A stretch of 64,000 bases of DNA. It comes from Erythroxylum novogranatense. Lineage: Eukaryota; Streptophyta; Magnoliopsida; Malpighiales; Erythroxylaceae. The notes beneath the pieces are model-generated. The model saw only the letters and a program-made list of their open reading frames with translations, ran no database searches and was not told the origin of the DNA. This document shows, one piece after another, positions 22,132 through 33,967 of the stretch. Location of the stretch: contig CM057230.1 in assembly GCA_029891385.1 (NCBI GenBank), positions 15,079,372 through 15,143,371 on the forward strand, given 5' to 3'. Within the stretch, counting starts at the first letter, position 1, and every line of letters begins with the position of its first letter. The position numbers were made by a program, and so were the translations under genes.

Positions 22132-25100
22132 TGTTGGATCCCGTTATCGAACCCAACTACATAACGAGAACGGAAAACGAAGCAAACGGAAACGAAGGAA
22201 ACGGAAACAAAGGAAGCCAAGTTAATGCGGCGCACACTCAAACAAATGCAAAGTTTAATGCGAAGCGAAAATAGCGAAACGAATCGAGTGTTTAATCTAA
22301 ACAAATCGAAAAGTAGCGGCGGAAGCAAATGCAAATGAAGCAAATACTAATCGAATCAAACGAGCAGATTGCAAAGCGAAAACGAAATCAAAGCGCACAC
22401 ATCCGACATCCGAAACAATAATCAAAGAAAACTTATCGAATGAACATAATCGCTGGGAATTCCTAAGACGCTCCAAAATCCGTTATGAATTTTTTTCTTT
22501 CTTATTCTCATTTCTTACATCAATCACATCCATATAATTTCCCATAAGAAAATTCATTCTTATACGCAATCTTATATAAATCCATACCAATCTCAAATTC
22601 CATTTTTTTCCCAATTTTATCAAAATTTCAAAAGATAACTACCGCTTTTTCCTAACCCAAACTCGCAAGGGTTCAAAACACTTCTATAATCCCAAACACA
22701 GCTCAAAATCATCGGACTCTCCCGTCCGAATCCAACACCAAAGAAACGCAAACCTAAATCTAATACTTCCATAATTCTCAATTCAATACCAAACTCATAA
22801 TTCAATCAAATTCTATATCAATAATACATATATATTCCGAATTATCCATAATTTCATATACAAATTTCACAATCATTCACAATTTCAACTTTATACACAA
22901 ATGCATTTTTCCCCAACTTATCTAAAGTTATAAACATACTCATACTCAAGATCCAAATTACTCAAAAGCTAACGATTCAAAAGTTAAATCGACGTTTCAC
23001 ATTCTTTCATCCGATCTCCGCTCAAACCCGGAGATGAGGATGAAAGGGTGAGCTCTAAGCTCGTGGATAATACATTTATAAATCGATAAATAAGCGGAAA
23101 TCATTTTTCATAAGCTTTTTGCCAAAAGGGCTAATTTTTCAAACTTTATAATTTTTCAAACAATTTCCTCAAACACTTTTTCATATTTTCAAACTTTTCA
23201 GTAGTCATCTTACTTTTTCTTATTTTTCTTCAAAATTCTCGAATTTTCATAAATATGTATGCAACATACGTAAACAAAATTGAAAACACATAGCATATCG
23301 TAATGGTATGGCTAGTCCAAATAGACAGATCGCATATCCGCGATAGCGGTCCTGCAGGATCGTGAATGTAACGCATTACACTTTCCCACATAGCGGCAGT
23401 AAGTAGTGAAGGAGTCCGAATCGAGACTCCGTACACTAGCGGGCTCTGGAGAAGGCTATACACATAGAGACAAATACGACTCACCAAGGGACCTACCAAA
23501 CCCACATAACACATAATCGAAAACGAAAATTCAAATTGCCCGAAGGCACTTTCCAAAATTTTACTTTTCTAACATAAATTCATCAACCTAAAACAATCTC
23601 ACAAATTCTCACATATCACATAATTCAATTAATTCAATCAATCAATAATTGCAACAATATGCATAATTATCAATGCGTACACAACAATGCATTTTCAGAA
23701 ATTTCTATCAATTTATCAAATCGCTTATAATAATTTTTCGAAAACCTTCAAAATCAAAATTTCAAACTTTTAATCAATTCTTATTTTCAAACATTTACAA
23801 ACAATAATTTATCAAAATCCAAACTTTTGCTTTCTTTCAATTTTTTTTTCAAGATTCGTATTAAGCTTACAAATCAAAATATAAATATGCTACCCACCTC
23901 TAATTTTTGCTTAAACTTCATTTCAAGCTCCAATTGATCCTTGCTTTTCTCTCTTCCAAATTACCAAAACCTAAACCATAATCATCCAATTTTCACATCG
24001 AAAATACTTAATTTTCACAATCAACTTAGAATTCACCAATTCCATTTACATTCAAGTTATTTCAATCTCCAATTTTGAAAATCCCCAATTTTCAAAATTG
24101 GTCTAAACCAATACACCCAAATTCAATCTCATAAATAACTTAATTTTCAAAATTAATCTCACAATTCATCAATTCACATTAATTCCAAGACATCTAAATC
24201 CTCAATTTCAAAATCCCCAAATCTTAAAATTGGCCTAAACCAATTTATCCAAATTCAATACCACAAATACAAGTTCTTCAAAATTGATTTCATATATCAT
24301 CAATTCATCATATTTCCTATAATTCTACACCAAAATATCTCAAAATTCTCAATCATAAAATTAAGCCTAAACCTTAATCAATTTTTCATCCAAAATTAAA
24401 CCCAACCTAAAGCATATACATCAAAATTAATTCCACAATCCATAAACCCATCTCATATGTCATAATTCTAAACCAGAAAATTAATCAAAATCTCAAAGTA
24501 GAAAAATTTATCTTATCTCTTTCTCATCCAAATTCAATTTTTTGGCTTGGAAGGAAGCTCTTATGCCCTCTACCTTTTCTCTCTTGGAACCATCCCAAAA
24601 TCCTTAAGAAACAAGTAGAAAATTTGGAACTTTGTTTTCTCTCTTCTTTTCTCCATAACCTAGAATCTCCACTCTTCTTTCTTCTTCTTATTTCTTCTTC
24701 TTTCTCTGAAATTTCCAGCCACTTTCGTGGCTTTTAATATGCCAAAAACGACATCACCATCTGTGTTTCATTTAATGATGGTTAATTGACCATTTTACCC
24801 TTACATTTACTTTATGCCATTCTCACTTGCGGGTCTGATTCGCACTATTAAATTGAAGGAATTTGCTAAAACTTTCTTCTCGAGAAATGTTCCCCTCAAT
24901 CATACGAATCCAACTCCACTGACTGCGCTCAATTCCGAGCACTACATCAAAAGTTATGTGCAAAACAGTGCGGGTATAACCATATTCTAACACATTTCTT
25001 ATGTACGATTATTTCCGTCCAAAATTTCACATTCTTAATCCCAGAATTGAAACTCGATGTCTTCATAACAATTGTAGCCTTATGTCTCTAGTTTAATTCA

Positions 25101-26312
25101 AAACAAGAATCGTCTCATTTCGATTCCCAGATCAAAAGTTATACTCAAATTACTCACAGGTGTTCCCAATCCAAAAATTACACCCCAATCCGAACTTAAA
25201 TTCAAAAATTAAAAGTCCTAAGGGCAAAATTGACATTTCATGTCTTCATATGATTTGTAGCCCCTTGTCTTATCTTTATTTCTCCTCAAGAATCGCTTCA
25301 ATCGGATCTCTACAGATCCCGAATTTCACAAAACACTGAATCATGCTCGGAAAATTTCCCGACTCACTTTGATTAAATTAATCACCATTAATTTAATCTC
25401 AAAAGTTCACAAATTTCTTATAAATGAAATTCATTGTCTTAGGAATCCAACGCAAAAGAATCAACTCAATCGGATGTCGGACGGAAAAGATATAGGCAAA
25501 ATAGTGAGCAAAGGTCGGATTGAAAACAAAGAAATCAAGAAATTTAAGAAACAAAAGCTATTCGGATGCGTGACGACGCCGAACTCATGAGGTGAAGTCG
25601 CTCGCTAGAGCATCTGGCGCCCTTCTCTAGCGAGGCGCTAAAACTTTTCTTTTTTTTTTCACTTAAAAATCAGAAACTTCAAATTCATAAGTTTTACTCC
25701 CGAACTCCGATTTTGACAAACTTAGTCTCTATAGAAAACTTGAAAGAAGCTCTAAATCTTCCAAGAAGAACATAAAACTCAATTTAACTCCTACGGGAGT
25801 CCATTTTCCGGTCAAAGATACTATCCTCTATACAAACTTGTAAAATCATAACTTATTATTCCGAGATCAAAAATTGCATACTTTATATGAAATAAAGATC
25901 AAAACAAATCCTTCAATTTTCATGAAGAACATCAAAGCTCAATTAACCTCTAACTAGGTTAATTTCTCAGTCAAAGTTCCAACCAATATAAAAGTCAAAC
26001 CCGATCAAACATAAACTTTGACTGATCATAACTTTCACTCCCGATATCGAAAAATTACAAACTTTATGTCCACAAAAATCTCTTAACATAACCTACAAGT
26101 TTCCGTAAGACCATGTTATCAAATTTTGCCTAAATCATAAGTCAACTCTCAAAGTCAAATATTCTCTCTCCAAAAGTCAAACTTTCTAAATCCTTCAAAT
26201 TTTCACACTTTTTCTTTCTAATTCTTGCTATTTAGCTTCATTTCAGTCAACTCATCCACTTGACCATTCATATTACTAACTCAAATTGTCACTCAAGGTT
26301 CGGGGTCCAACA
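22132..26312 (-). repeat. Right (5') LTR of giant-LTR element, 4181 bp
   Basis: Starts TGTTGGATCCCG and ends CGGGGTCCAACA. It differs from the left LTR mainly by many one- or two-base insertions and deletions, an extra block at about 22210-22480, and a much reduced CG island (about 25570-25640). No gene is seen. Confidence 0.9.
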
Positions 26313-26317
26313 CATAA

Positions 26318-27273
26318 GGACCCACATACCTCGGACTCAACTTACCCTTCTTGCCGAACCTCAATACTCCTTTCCAAGGAGATGTCTTAAGGAACACTTT
26401 CTCACCGACCTCATACTCCATCTCCTTTCGGTGAGCATCCACATAACTCTTCATCCTATCCTGTGCTGCTTTAAGTCGTTGCTTAACCAAATTGACTTTC
26501 TCAACTGTTGTCTGAATCAATTCTGGTCCTTCCAATTGCCTCTCTCCTTCTTTGTCCCAACAGATCGGAGTCCTACATCTCCGCCCATACAAAGCCTCAT
26601 ATGGAGCCGTCTGAATACTCGAATGGTACGAATTATTATAAGCAAATTTGACCAATGGAAAATGCTCATCCCATGCTCCTTGAAAATCCATCACACAAGC
26701 CCGAAGCATCCCCTCAAGAGTCCGAATGGTCCTCTCAGATTGACCATCCGTTTGAGGGTGAAACGCCATACTAAAATTCAGCTTCGTCCCCAAAGCTTCC
26801 TGCAAACTGCCCCAAAACCTCGAAGTAAACCGAGGATCTCTATCGGACACAATCGAATCTGGAATCCCATGCAATCTCACTATCTCATCAATATACTTCT
26901 TTGCTAGCACATGCAAGGAATCAGTCTGTCTAATAACCAAAAAGTGAGCTGACTTGGTCAACCTATCCACAATCACCCATATGGCATCATGCCTCCTACT
27001 AGTCCTGGGCAATCCTATCAGAAAGTCCATAGTCACTCTTTGCCACTTCCACTCCGGAATAGGCAACGGTCTCAACTTGACTGAAGGTGCTTGGTGTTCA
27101 GCTTTGACTTGCTGACACACTAGACACTTACTGACAAACTCTGCTATATCCCTCTTCATACCTTTCCACCAAAAATGCTCTCTCAGATCCTGATACATCC
27201 TGGTGCTACCTGGATGCATGGCGTAAGGCGCATTGTGTGCCTCATCCATAATCTCAGCCTTAACCTTCTGCAC
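26318..27273 (-). pseudogene. Gypsy integrase (main part), interrupted
   Basis: Integrase inserts the cDNA into the genome. On the minus strand a His/Cys zinc-binding segment (HPGSTRMY ... CLVCQQVK) precedes the catalytic core. The three acidic residues are visible in TMDFLIGLP, IVSDRDPRFTSRFW and the Glu of TDGQSERTIRTLEGMLRA. It runs on to KLSPRYVGPY, where the giant-LTR element is inserted; the remainder is at 17413-17063. It is out of frame with the RNase H piece on its right (shift near 27183-27273). Domain content is complete but not expressible. Confidence 0.9.
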
Positions 27274-27499
27274 ATCGGAATATACAACCTATTTCCCACT
27301 GTCATAAGCCCATCATCCTGCACATTTATCTCAGAAACCTTACCCTTCTGAATTTCATCTCGAAGCTTACTCAAATCTGCATCCTGTGCCTGCAATTCCT
27401 TAATCTTCTCCCTGAGTATCGGTCTTACTCGGAAGTTAGCGAGAAGACAATCCGACTCCTCCTGCTTTAAGCTTATCTTAAGCTTGACCATCTCTTTCA

Positions 27500-27971
27500 A
27501 TAAAGGAAGATAAACCGATCGAACATGCGCAATCGAAGACTTCCTACTCAAGGCATCTGCCACTACATTGGCCTTGCCCGGATGGTACTCAATCAACAAG
27601 TCATAATCCTTAAACAATTCAATCCATCGTCGCTGTCTCAAATTCAATTCCTTCTGGCTCAGCAAATACTTTAGACTCTTATGATCGGTAAAAATCCTCG
27701 TCTGAACTCCATACAGATAATGCCTCCAAACCTTCAAGGCAAAGATCACAGCTGCCAACTCCAAATCATGCGTCGGATAATTCAACTCATAAGACTTCAA
27801 CTGTCTCGAAGCATAAGCAATCACCCGATCTTTCTGCATCAAAACACATCCAAGACCCTTCCTCGAAACATCACTGTATACCGAATAACCTTCATCTCCC
27901 GAAGGCAAAACCAAAATCGGGGCACTCGTCAATCTGCGCTTGAGCTCCTCGAAGCTCCTCACTCCAAACAA
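27500..27971 (-). pseudogene. Gypsy RNase H domain
   Basis: Follows reverse transcriptase after a frame shift near 27900-27970. Visible signatures: [18 protein letters not shown] (first acidic position), [20 protein letters not shown] (the catalytic Glu region), [18 protein letters not shown] and [16 protein letters not shown]. These are the standard chromovirus RNase H motifs for degrading the RNA template. The frame extends to 27183 through the linker to integrase. Confidence 0.9.
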
Positions 27972-28870
27972 ACTTCTGGTTCTTCCTTAGCAATTTCGTC
28001 ATCGGAGTGGCTATCATGGAGAATCCCTCCACGAATCTCCTGTAATAGCCTGCCAAATCCAGAAAACTCCTCACCTCTGCTACATTCTTTGGGGCTTCCC
28101 AATTCACAACCGCTTCTATCTTCTTCGGATCCACATGAACTCCTTGCTCTGAGATCACGTGTCCAAGAAATGCAACTTCCTTTAGCCAAAATTCGCATTT
28201 ATCGAATTTGGCATACAACTCATTACTCCTCAAAGTCTCCAAAGAAATCTTCAAATGTTCCTCATGCTCCTGATCACTCTTGGAATACACCAAGATATCA
28301 TCAATGAAGACAATGATAAATTGGTCCAAGAATGGCTTAAATACCAGATTCATCAAATCCATAAACACTGCAGGAGCATTCGTCAATTCAAAGGGCATCA
28401 CCAAAAACTCGAAATGCCCATACCGAGTCCTGAAAGCAGACTTCGGTACATCCGACTCCTTGATCCTCAACTGGTGATAACCCGATCTTAAGTCTATCTT
28501 AGAGAAGACTCTCGCTCCTTGCAATTGATCAAACAGATCATCAATGCGAGGAAGCGGATACTTTTCTTCACCGTAACCTGATTCAACTTCCTGTAGTCTA
28601 CACACATCCTCAATGATCCATCCTTCTTCTTGACAAAAAGAACCGGAGCTTCCCAAGGCGAAGAACTCGGTCGAATATATCCCTTCTCTAACAATTCTTC
28701 CAATTGCTTCTTAAGCTCTTTCAATTTCGCCGGAGCCATCCGGTAGGGCGGAATCGAAATCGACCTTGTACCTGACAAAAGCTCAATGGGAAACTCAATT
28801 TCCCGAGCTGGCGGTAGTCCTGGTAATTCCTCGAGAAAGACGTCCGAGAAATCCCTGACTACTGGAATAT
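27930..28870 (-). pseudogene. Gypsy reverse transcriptase, frameshifted
   Basis: The minus strand shows [40 protein letters not shown] and [12 protein letters not shown], then a frame shift near 28500-28650. After it come [28 protein letters not shown], and the catalytic box [12 protein letters not shown] with both Asp residues kept, then FLGHVIS. The shift separates the template-grip region from the catalytic centre, so the product is non-functional. Confidence 0.9.
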
Positions 28871-29400
28871 CCTCCAGCTTCCCTTTATCAGCTCTGGAGT
28901 CTATCACATAAGCCAAGAATGCCTCACATCCTTTACTCATCATCCTCTCTATTGTCAAAGCTGAGACAATCCTGGGCGGACTCGCTTTCCTGTCCCCAGT
29001 AAACACTACTCTTCTGCCATCATCCAATTCAAACTCCACTGTCTTCTGTTTACAATCCAAACGAGCATTGTACTTTTCTAAAATATCCATACCTAAAATC
29101 ACATCTAAACCGCTCATCTTCAGTGGCATCAAATCCACCACTAGAAGTTCTCCACCGATGCGAATCTCACAACCTCTATACACTTGACTAATCACAATAT
29201 ACTGACCGATTGGAGTACCCACCATCAGCGGAGTATCCAAAGGGCTCACAATCATATCACACACAGGTCTACTCGAGGAAACAAACGAATGAGTAGAACC
29301 TGGATCAATCAACACAATCACAGCATTAGAAAATAACTGTACCGTACCCGTGACAACATCTGGTGCGGTCTCTACATCCTCTCTAGTCATCGCAAACACC
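28871..29400 (-). pseudogene. Gypsy aspartic protease region
   Basis: Within one long frame (30155-28494), [13 protein letters not shown] at about 29306 is the protease active site with DTGS changed to DPGS, a change that is common in this clade. It is followed by [17 protein letters not shown], the second conserved protease motif. The protease would cut the gag-pol polyprotein. Confidence 0.85.
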
Positions 29401-30667
29401 CTAGCTGGTGCCTGCCCTCTTGGTCTACCCGGAAGATTCACCCTCTTAGCCGCATCTGAACTGCCTACTTCTGTAGTAGTCCTCTGTCCCATGGTCTCTG
29501 TCCTCCTCGGAGCTTGCATCTGACCTCTCTCCTGTCGTGGAGGTTGTGGACACTCTCTGGCAATGTGTCCCTTCTCCCACAGTTGAAACAAGCTTCTATC
29601 AATCAAGCACTCTCCTCTATGAACTCGCCTGCAATGCTCACCCTTCGGGACGAAAGATCTATCTCCATCTCCCCTTCTACCGCCACCCACCGTTGAAGCT
29701 TGGTGAGAAACAGTAGAAGTCCTCATCGGCCTAGGTCGGCTCGCACCACTACTCCTCTCCTCTGACTGGATCGGGAAGCTCCTAGCACTCCTGTCTGGCA
29801 TAGGAGTACTAGTGCTACCTCCTCTCCTGGACTGCTCTTTACCCTTTCTTTTCTTGTTCACAGCACTCTTAATGTTCTCTATATTCTCAACCCTCGGAGC
29901 TGCCTCAACCAGCTGCTGGAAATCACAGAAATTCTGCACAATCACCTTCTCTCTGATAGCCAAGTGCAGACCTGACTCAAACCGGTGACATCTCGCAGCC
30001 TCACTCAACATCAAATCTGAAACATACCGGGATAGCTGTGTAAATCGGCGCTCAAACTCGCTGACAGCCATATCCCTCTGAGTCAAACTAAGGAATTCCC
30101 TCTGCTTCTGCTGAACATATACCTCTGACAGGTACTTCTTCCTGAAAGCAACCACGAAATCCTGTCATGCCAACCCTACTGGCCTCATCTGACTCCCTGG
30201 TATAGTCTCCCACCAGTGAAGTGCATCTCCCTGAAGCAAATTAGCTGCATAGATGACCCTCTCGTCATCCTCACACTCCATCTGATCCAGCACTCTCTTG
30301 GTCTTTCGCAACCAAGTCTCAGCTTCTTCAGGATCTGACGTCCCAAAGAAATCAACTGCCCCATACTTCCTCAATCTATCAAATCGTCTGCCCTTCTGAA
30401 CTGGGGCTGACGCAGAGGGCTATGGCATCTGACCCATAGCCTACACGAATGCCTGAGTAAACGCCTGAAACAGTCTCGGATCCAATGGAGACACTGGCTC
30501 CTACGGGATCGGAGACTCCTGCGTCTATGCGAAAGAATGGGCTCACTACCTAGCCCTACTAAAGCCTCAAGATTCTCGGGCTACGGACTCATCACCCTCT
30601 CTCTCTCGTCGGAGAGTCAAAAAGCAGATCCTTGCATAACTCCTCGTGTCCTTCTACGAGGTGGCAT
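29401..30667 (-). pseudogene. Gypsy gag (capsid and zinc knuckle), with stops
   Basis: A likely start ATG is at 30667 (MPPRRRTRG). The capsid region shows FFGTSDPEEAETWLRKTKRV and GDALHWWE. An in-frame stop replaces a Trp near 30157, and other stops lie upstream near 30420-30600. Downstream is [12 protein letters not shown]. The zinc knuckle ([12 protein letters not shown]) has lost its first Cys. Gag would form the particle and bind element RNA; this copy cannot. Confidence 0.85.
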
Positions 30668-30816
30668 CGTACTCCTTCAAATGGAAACACTAAGGATTAG
30701 CTATATGTCAATCTACATGTATGCATGATATGCATGTCACTTAATCAATGCAACAATAAATCATATGTCACACAATCCTATTATGCATTCTAAGCCGAGG
30801 ACACTTAAACCTAGGC

Positions 30817-30828
30817 GCTCTGATACCA
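30817..30828 (-). promoter_or_regulatory. Primer binding site (initiator Met-tRNA type)
   Basis: The minus strand reads TGGTATCAGAGC four bases inside the 5' LTR end, the standard plant primer binding site complementary to the 3' end of initiator methionine tRNA. It fixes the right-hand LTR as the 5' LTR. Confidence 0.9.
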
Positions 30829-30832
30829 AACA

Positions 30833-32175
30833 TGTTGAGCTCGGGCCCCGGATGTTCATTCCCGAGGGCGGCCTCTCGGGACGGGTGCTCCATAAACCGT
30901 CGGACCCGATCCCAACATCCATAGAAAGAACCATCCGATTCGTATAACATTACATCTACACATACATATACATATTCTACACATGCATTCTAACATCCAT
31001 TCATCATTCCAATTGCATAATTCATCTGTCATTTGCATTCAAAGACATTCAACAATATTCTCAAAATCCAGCGTAATACAAAACAAAATGAAATCTCGAA
31101 ATACAAAAGTATGCTTCATGATGAAATGCTCGGAGGGCCAACCAAATTACTAACTTATACAAGGCTCCTAACTAGCTCGAAGTTTCCGATGCCTTGCGAG
31201 GTCAACAATCGTCTCGATCTGCACCTAAGGAGGGGAGAGTAAAGGGGTGAGCTACGAAGCTCAGTGGCATATACGTTTATAGCCATTGGCAACGAGCCAC
31301 ACAATCAAGCATATATACATATATCACTAGTAAATCAAAATTCATCAAGTTATTCACATTCATATAAACATAGGTCATGCATTTTCTATTTCTCAACATA
31401 ACAATTCTTATGCAACAAGTCAGTCAATTCCATCATGTACTATGCTCAACAAATCGATCGTGTATGCACAAACAATTGGCTCGAGAGTTCCGTAAACGAT
31501 CCGGATAACCCAAAGGTAAATCCGTAAACTATCCGAGTCCGATTTTTCAAGGATCTCGTTGCCACAAGCGGGCAGCCGGGAGAAGGCTTTACTATCAACG
31601 TGCACGTGACTCCATCCGTAACTTTCTTACCCAAACAAATCACATAATCCATTCGATTCATGCTCAAGGTATTTTAGCAAAGCTTTCGAAGTTCTCATTC
31701 TTTTCGTATGTGCAATTTGCCATAAGGCTTAACAAGCCATGCATAATCATAAATGCAAATTTCAAGATTTCAGATCATATCATGCAAGCAAGCAAGCATA
31801 CACAAGGCATTTTGCCCATACACACAATAACTATAAACATATTACCCACCTAGTATCGCTTGAGTATCAGACTCACTGCTGTCCTTCCTCTTACGATTGG
31901 GTCAAATCAGCTTGGTTCCCTATAATAAACCAAGTTTCTATACAATTAATATCCATAGCAAATATTCAATAAAGCTCGAAAAGCAAAAAGTAAAGCGTTA
32001 AAAGTCTCCATCCGACTCCCATCGAAAATCTCGAACTCTTCGAAATAATTTTCAAACTTCCCTTCTTCATACAACTCGTAGTCCTTTATTTCTATATCAC
32101 AATGAATTTGAAATCACCTCAATCGGACATCTGAAGCCCAAGATATGCCCAAAAATATCAAAATCTCACTTTCGG
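30833..32175 (-). repeat. Right (5') LTR of gypsy element, truncated
   Basis: Aligns with 14845-16198 of the left LTR and then stops exactly where the left LTR enters its CG-dense island; LINE sequence follows at once. Differences from the left LTR are mostly single transitions, many at CG sites, plus one 11-bp deletion near 30880. The part lost includes its promoter-side end. A CACGTG hexamer is at 31603-31608. Confidence 0.9.
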
Positions 32176-33007
32176 GTGGGAGCATGGAAGGGACTCGGGT
32201 GCTCTCATTGAGGAAAAGCTTGATCGTGTCCTTGTTTCAAACGACTGGCGTACTCTCTTCCCTTTAACTCGTGCCTATGTTTTAGATACCTCCTCTTCTA
32301 ACCATCTACCTCTCTTCTTGGAGGTCCGCACTTTTATGTCTCGCCATAATGCTCGGTGCTTCCGTTTTGAGAATTCTTGGCTGCGCAATCCTGGCTGTCG
32401 ACACCTGATTCAGACCGTTTGGGATGCCCATCCCGACCTCGATTTACTGGCCCGGCTACATACCTGCAGTCTTGTTCTTAATCATTGGGGTCTCAATTTG
32501 CATCATGCGGAGAAGACATTGTTGGTTGATTGTAGGCGCACAATGACTGTCTTGCGGGGGTCTCGCGCCCCGGCTGATATGAGACGTTTTGCAAATGCTA
32601 AAAGCACACTTCATGCTTTGCTTAATGATTAGGAAATTCGCTGGAAACAACGCTCTAAGACGTTTTGGTTGAAAGAAGGGGACAGGAATACCCGTTTTTT
32701 CCACATTGTTGCCACTAATCGGTTCAGGAAAAATCAGATATCTCGCTTGAAAGATGAGGCTGGTACTTGGGTGGAGACTCGGTTGGCTTTGACAACTTTA
32801 ATCACCGATTATTTTTGCCCTTTTCACAGCTCATTGAAGGGAGGTTGATCCAGTCATTGCACATGTTCCTGTTTGTGTTTCTCCTGAGACGAATGCCTTT
32901 CTTACGGCTCCTTATTTGGCAGATGAGATCAAATTGGCAACATTTAGTATGAAACCTGATAAAGCCCCTAGCATTGATGGCTTTAACCCGACATTTTATC
33001 AACATCA

Positions 33008-33967
33008 TTGGAATATTGTTGGACCCTCGATATACCATGTTCAGATACGATTCGACCGAGGATCTTTTCCTACATTTTAAACCATACTCTCTTGGTCCTT
33101 ACTCCGAAAAATTCCATGTCAGAAGTTATGGGAGATCTCAGGTCTATAGCATTATGTAATGTGGTTTACAAGATCATGAGTAAAGTTATAGCTAATCGCT
33201 TGCAACGGATTCTCTCTACTATTATCTCTTCTTCTCAGTGTGCTTTTGTTCCTAATCGCAGCATCCAGGATAATAGTATCATTGCCTTTGAACTCATGCA
33301 TTTTTTTCTATGTAAGAGGCGTGGGAGGGATGGTTATGTAGCACTGAAAATGGACATCTCCAAGGCTTATGACCAACTTGAGTGGAGTTACCTCACGACA
33401 GTGCTTGATAAAATGGGGTTCAGTCCACATTGGATTCATCTTGTTTTGAATTGTATTTCGACAGTGAAGTATTGGGTTCTACACCAAGGCCAGCATCTCG
33501 GTCCAATTACTCCATCCAGATGCATACGACAGGGCGACCCTCTCTCTCCCTATTTATTCATTTTGTGTGCGGAGGGTTTATCCCGGCTAATTCAATCTCG
33601 TGTGATTGCAGGGATTTGGCACGGTTGCTCTATGGCCCGTAGGGCTCCTTTTATTGACCATCTCTTTTTTGCAGATGATAGTATGCTTGTTTTCAAGGCG
33701 ACTAGTGGGGAGGCTACGGTGGTTCGCGACGTGATGACAATCTATGCTCAAGCGTCAGGTCAACATATCAATTTGGGGAAATCTTCCCTCTATTTCTCCA
33801 ACAATGTTCCCACTCAGATTCGTCATCATATTTGCGGTGCTCTTGGAATCGAAGAGAAAGACGACTTCGGTCTCTACTTGGGCCTACGCACTCGGCTGCG
33901 CTTAAACAAGCGGGCGGTCTTTCACTTCATTAAAGATCGGGTTTGGAGGAAATTATCCATATGGTAG
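33008..33967 (+). pseudogene. LINE reverse transcriptase fragment
   Basis: The longest open stretch of the LINE. It contains YKIMSKVIANRLQ, SSQCAFVPNRSIQDNSIIAF, DISKAYDQLEWSYL, RCIRQGDPLSPYLFILCAEG and the catalytic FADDSMLVF. These are the L1-like reverse transcriptase motifs for copying RNA at a nicked target. The first 40 or so residues are out of the ancestral frame, and it ends at a stop after RKLSIW. Confidence 0.85.

Larger units (their letters stand above)
17419..26312 (-). mobile_element. Non-autonomous giant-LTR retrotransposon (LARD-like), complete
   Basis: An 8,894-bp element: two LTRs of 4081 and 4181 bp around 632 bp of internal DNA. It has TG...CA ends, a 5-bp TSD, a polypurine tract and a degenerate tRNA-iMet-type primer site, so it moved as a retroelement. 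It has no gag or pol, so enzymes must have come in trans. The polypurine tract resembles that of the host gypsy element (GAGGGGAGAAA against GAGGGGGAGAAA), which makes a related chromovirus a plausible helper. Known LARDs usually have a larger internal region, so the proportions here are unusual. A solo LTR of the same family lies at 47808-52015. Confidence 0.9.
17414..26317. repeat. Target-site duplication cataa around nested element
   Basis: cataa is found at 17414-17418 and 26313-26317. Both sit inside the gypsy integrase codons for the VGPY-EILERI junction, so removal of the element plus one repeat restores the spacing of the family motif. Confidence 0.9.
14845..32175 (-). mobile_element. 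Ty3/gypsy (chromovirus-like) LTR retrotransposon with nested insertion
   Basis: A minus-strand element: 5' LTR on the right (30833-32175, truncated), tRNA-iMet-type primer site, gag, protease, reverse transcriptase, RNase H, integrase with a chromodomain-like tail, polypurine tract and a complete 3' LTR on the left (14845-17045). The left TSD would be aagtg (14840-14844); the right one is lost with the end of the right LTR. The order PR-RT-RH-INT and the tail motif VLWRNHSIEEA-WE...KYPHLF fit the Tekay/Del-type chromoviruses. The pol is split by an 8.9 kb element at 17419-26312. Without the nest the internal region is about 4.9 kb. Confidence 0.9.

Noticed and set aside
17419..26312. Two independent solo LTRs side by side
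   Set aside because: A single shared TSD lies only at the outer ends, with a polypurine tract and primer site at the inner ends, so it is one element.
26260..28491. Long plus-strand open frames (for example 26260-26907, 27681-28307, 28255-28491)
   Set aside because: They lie antisense to gypsy integrase, RNase H and reverse transcriptase, whose motifs are clear on the minus strand.
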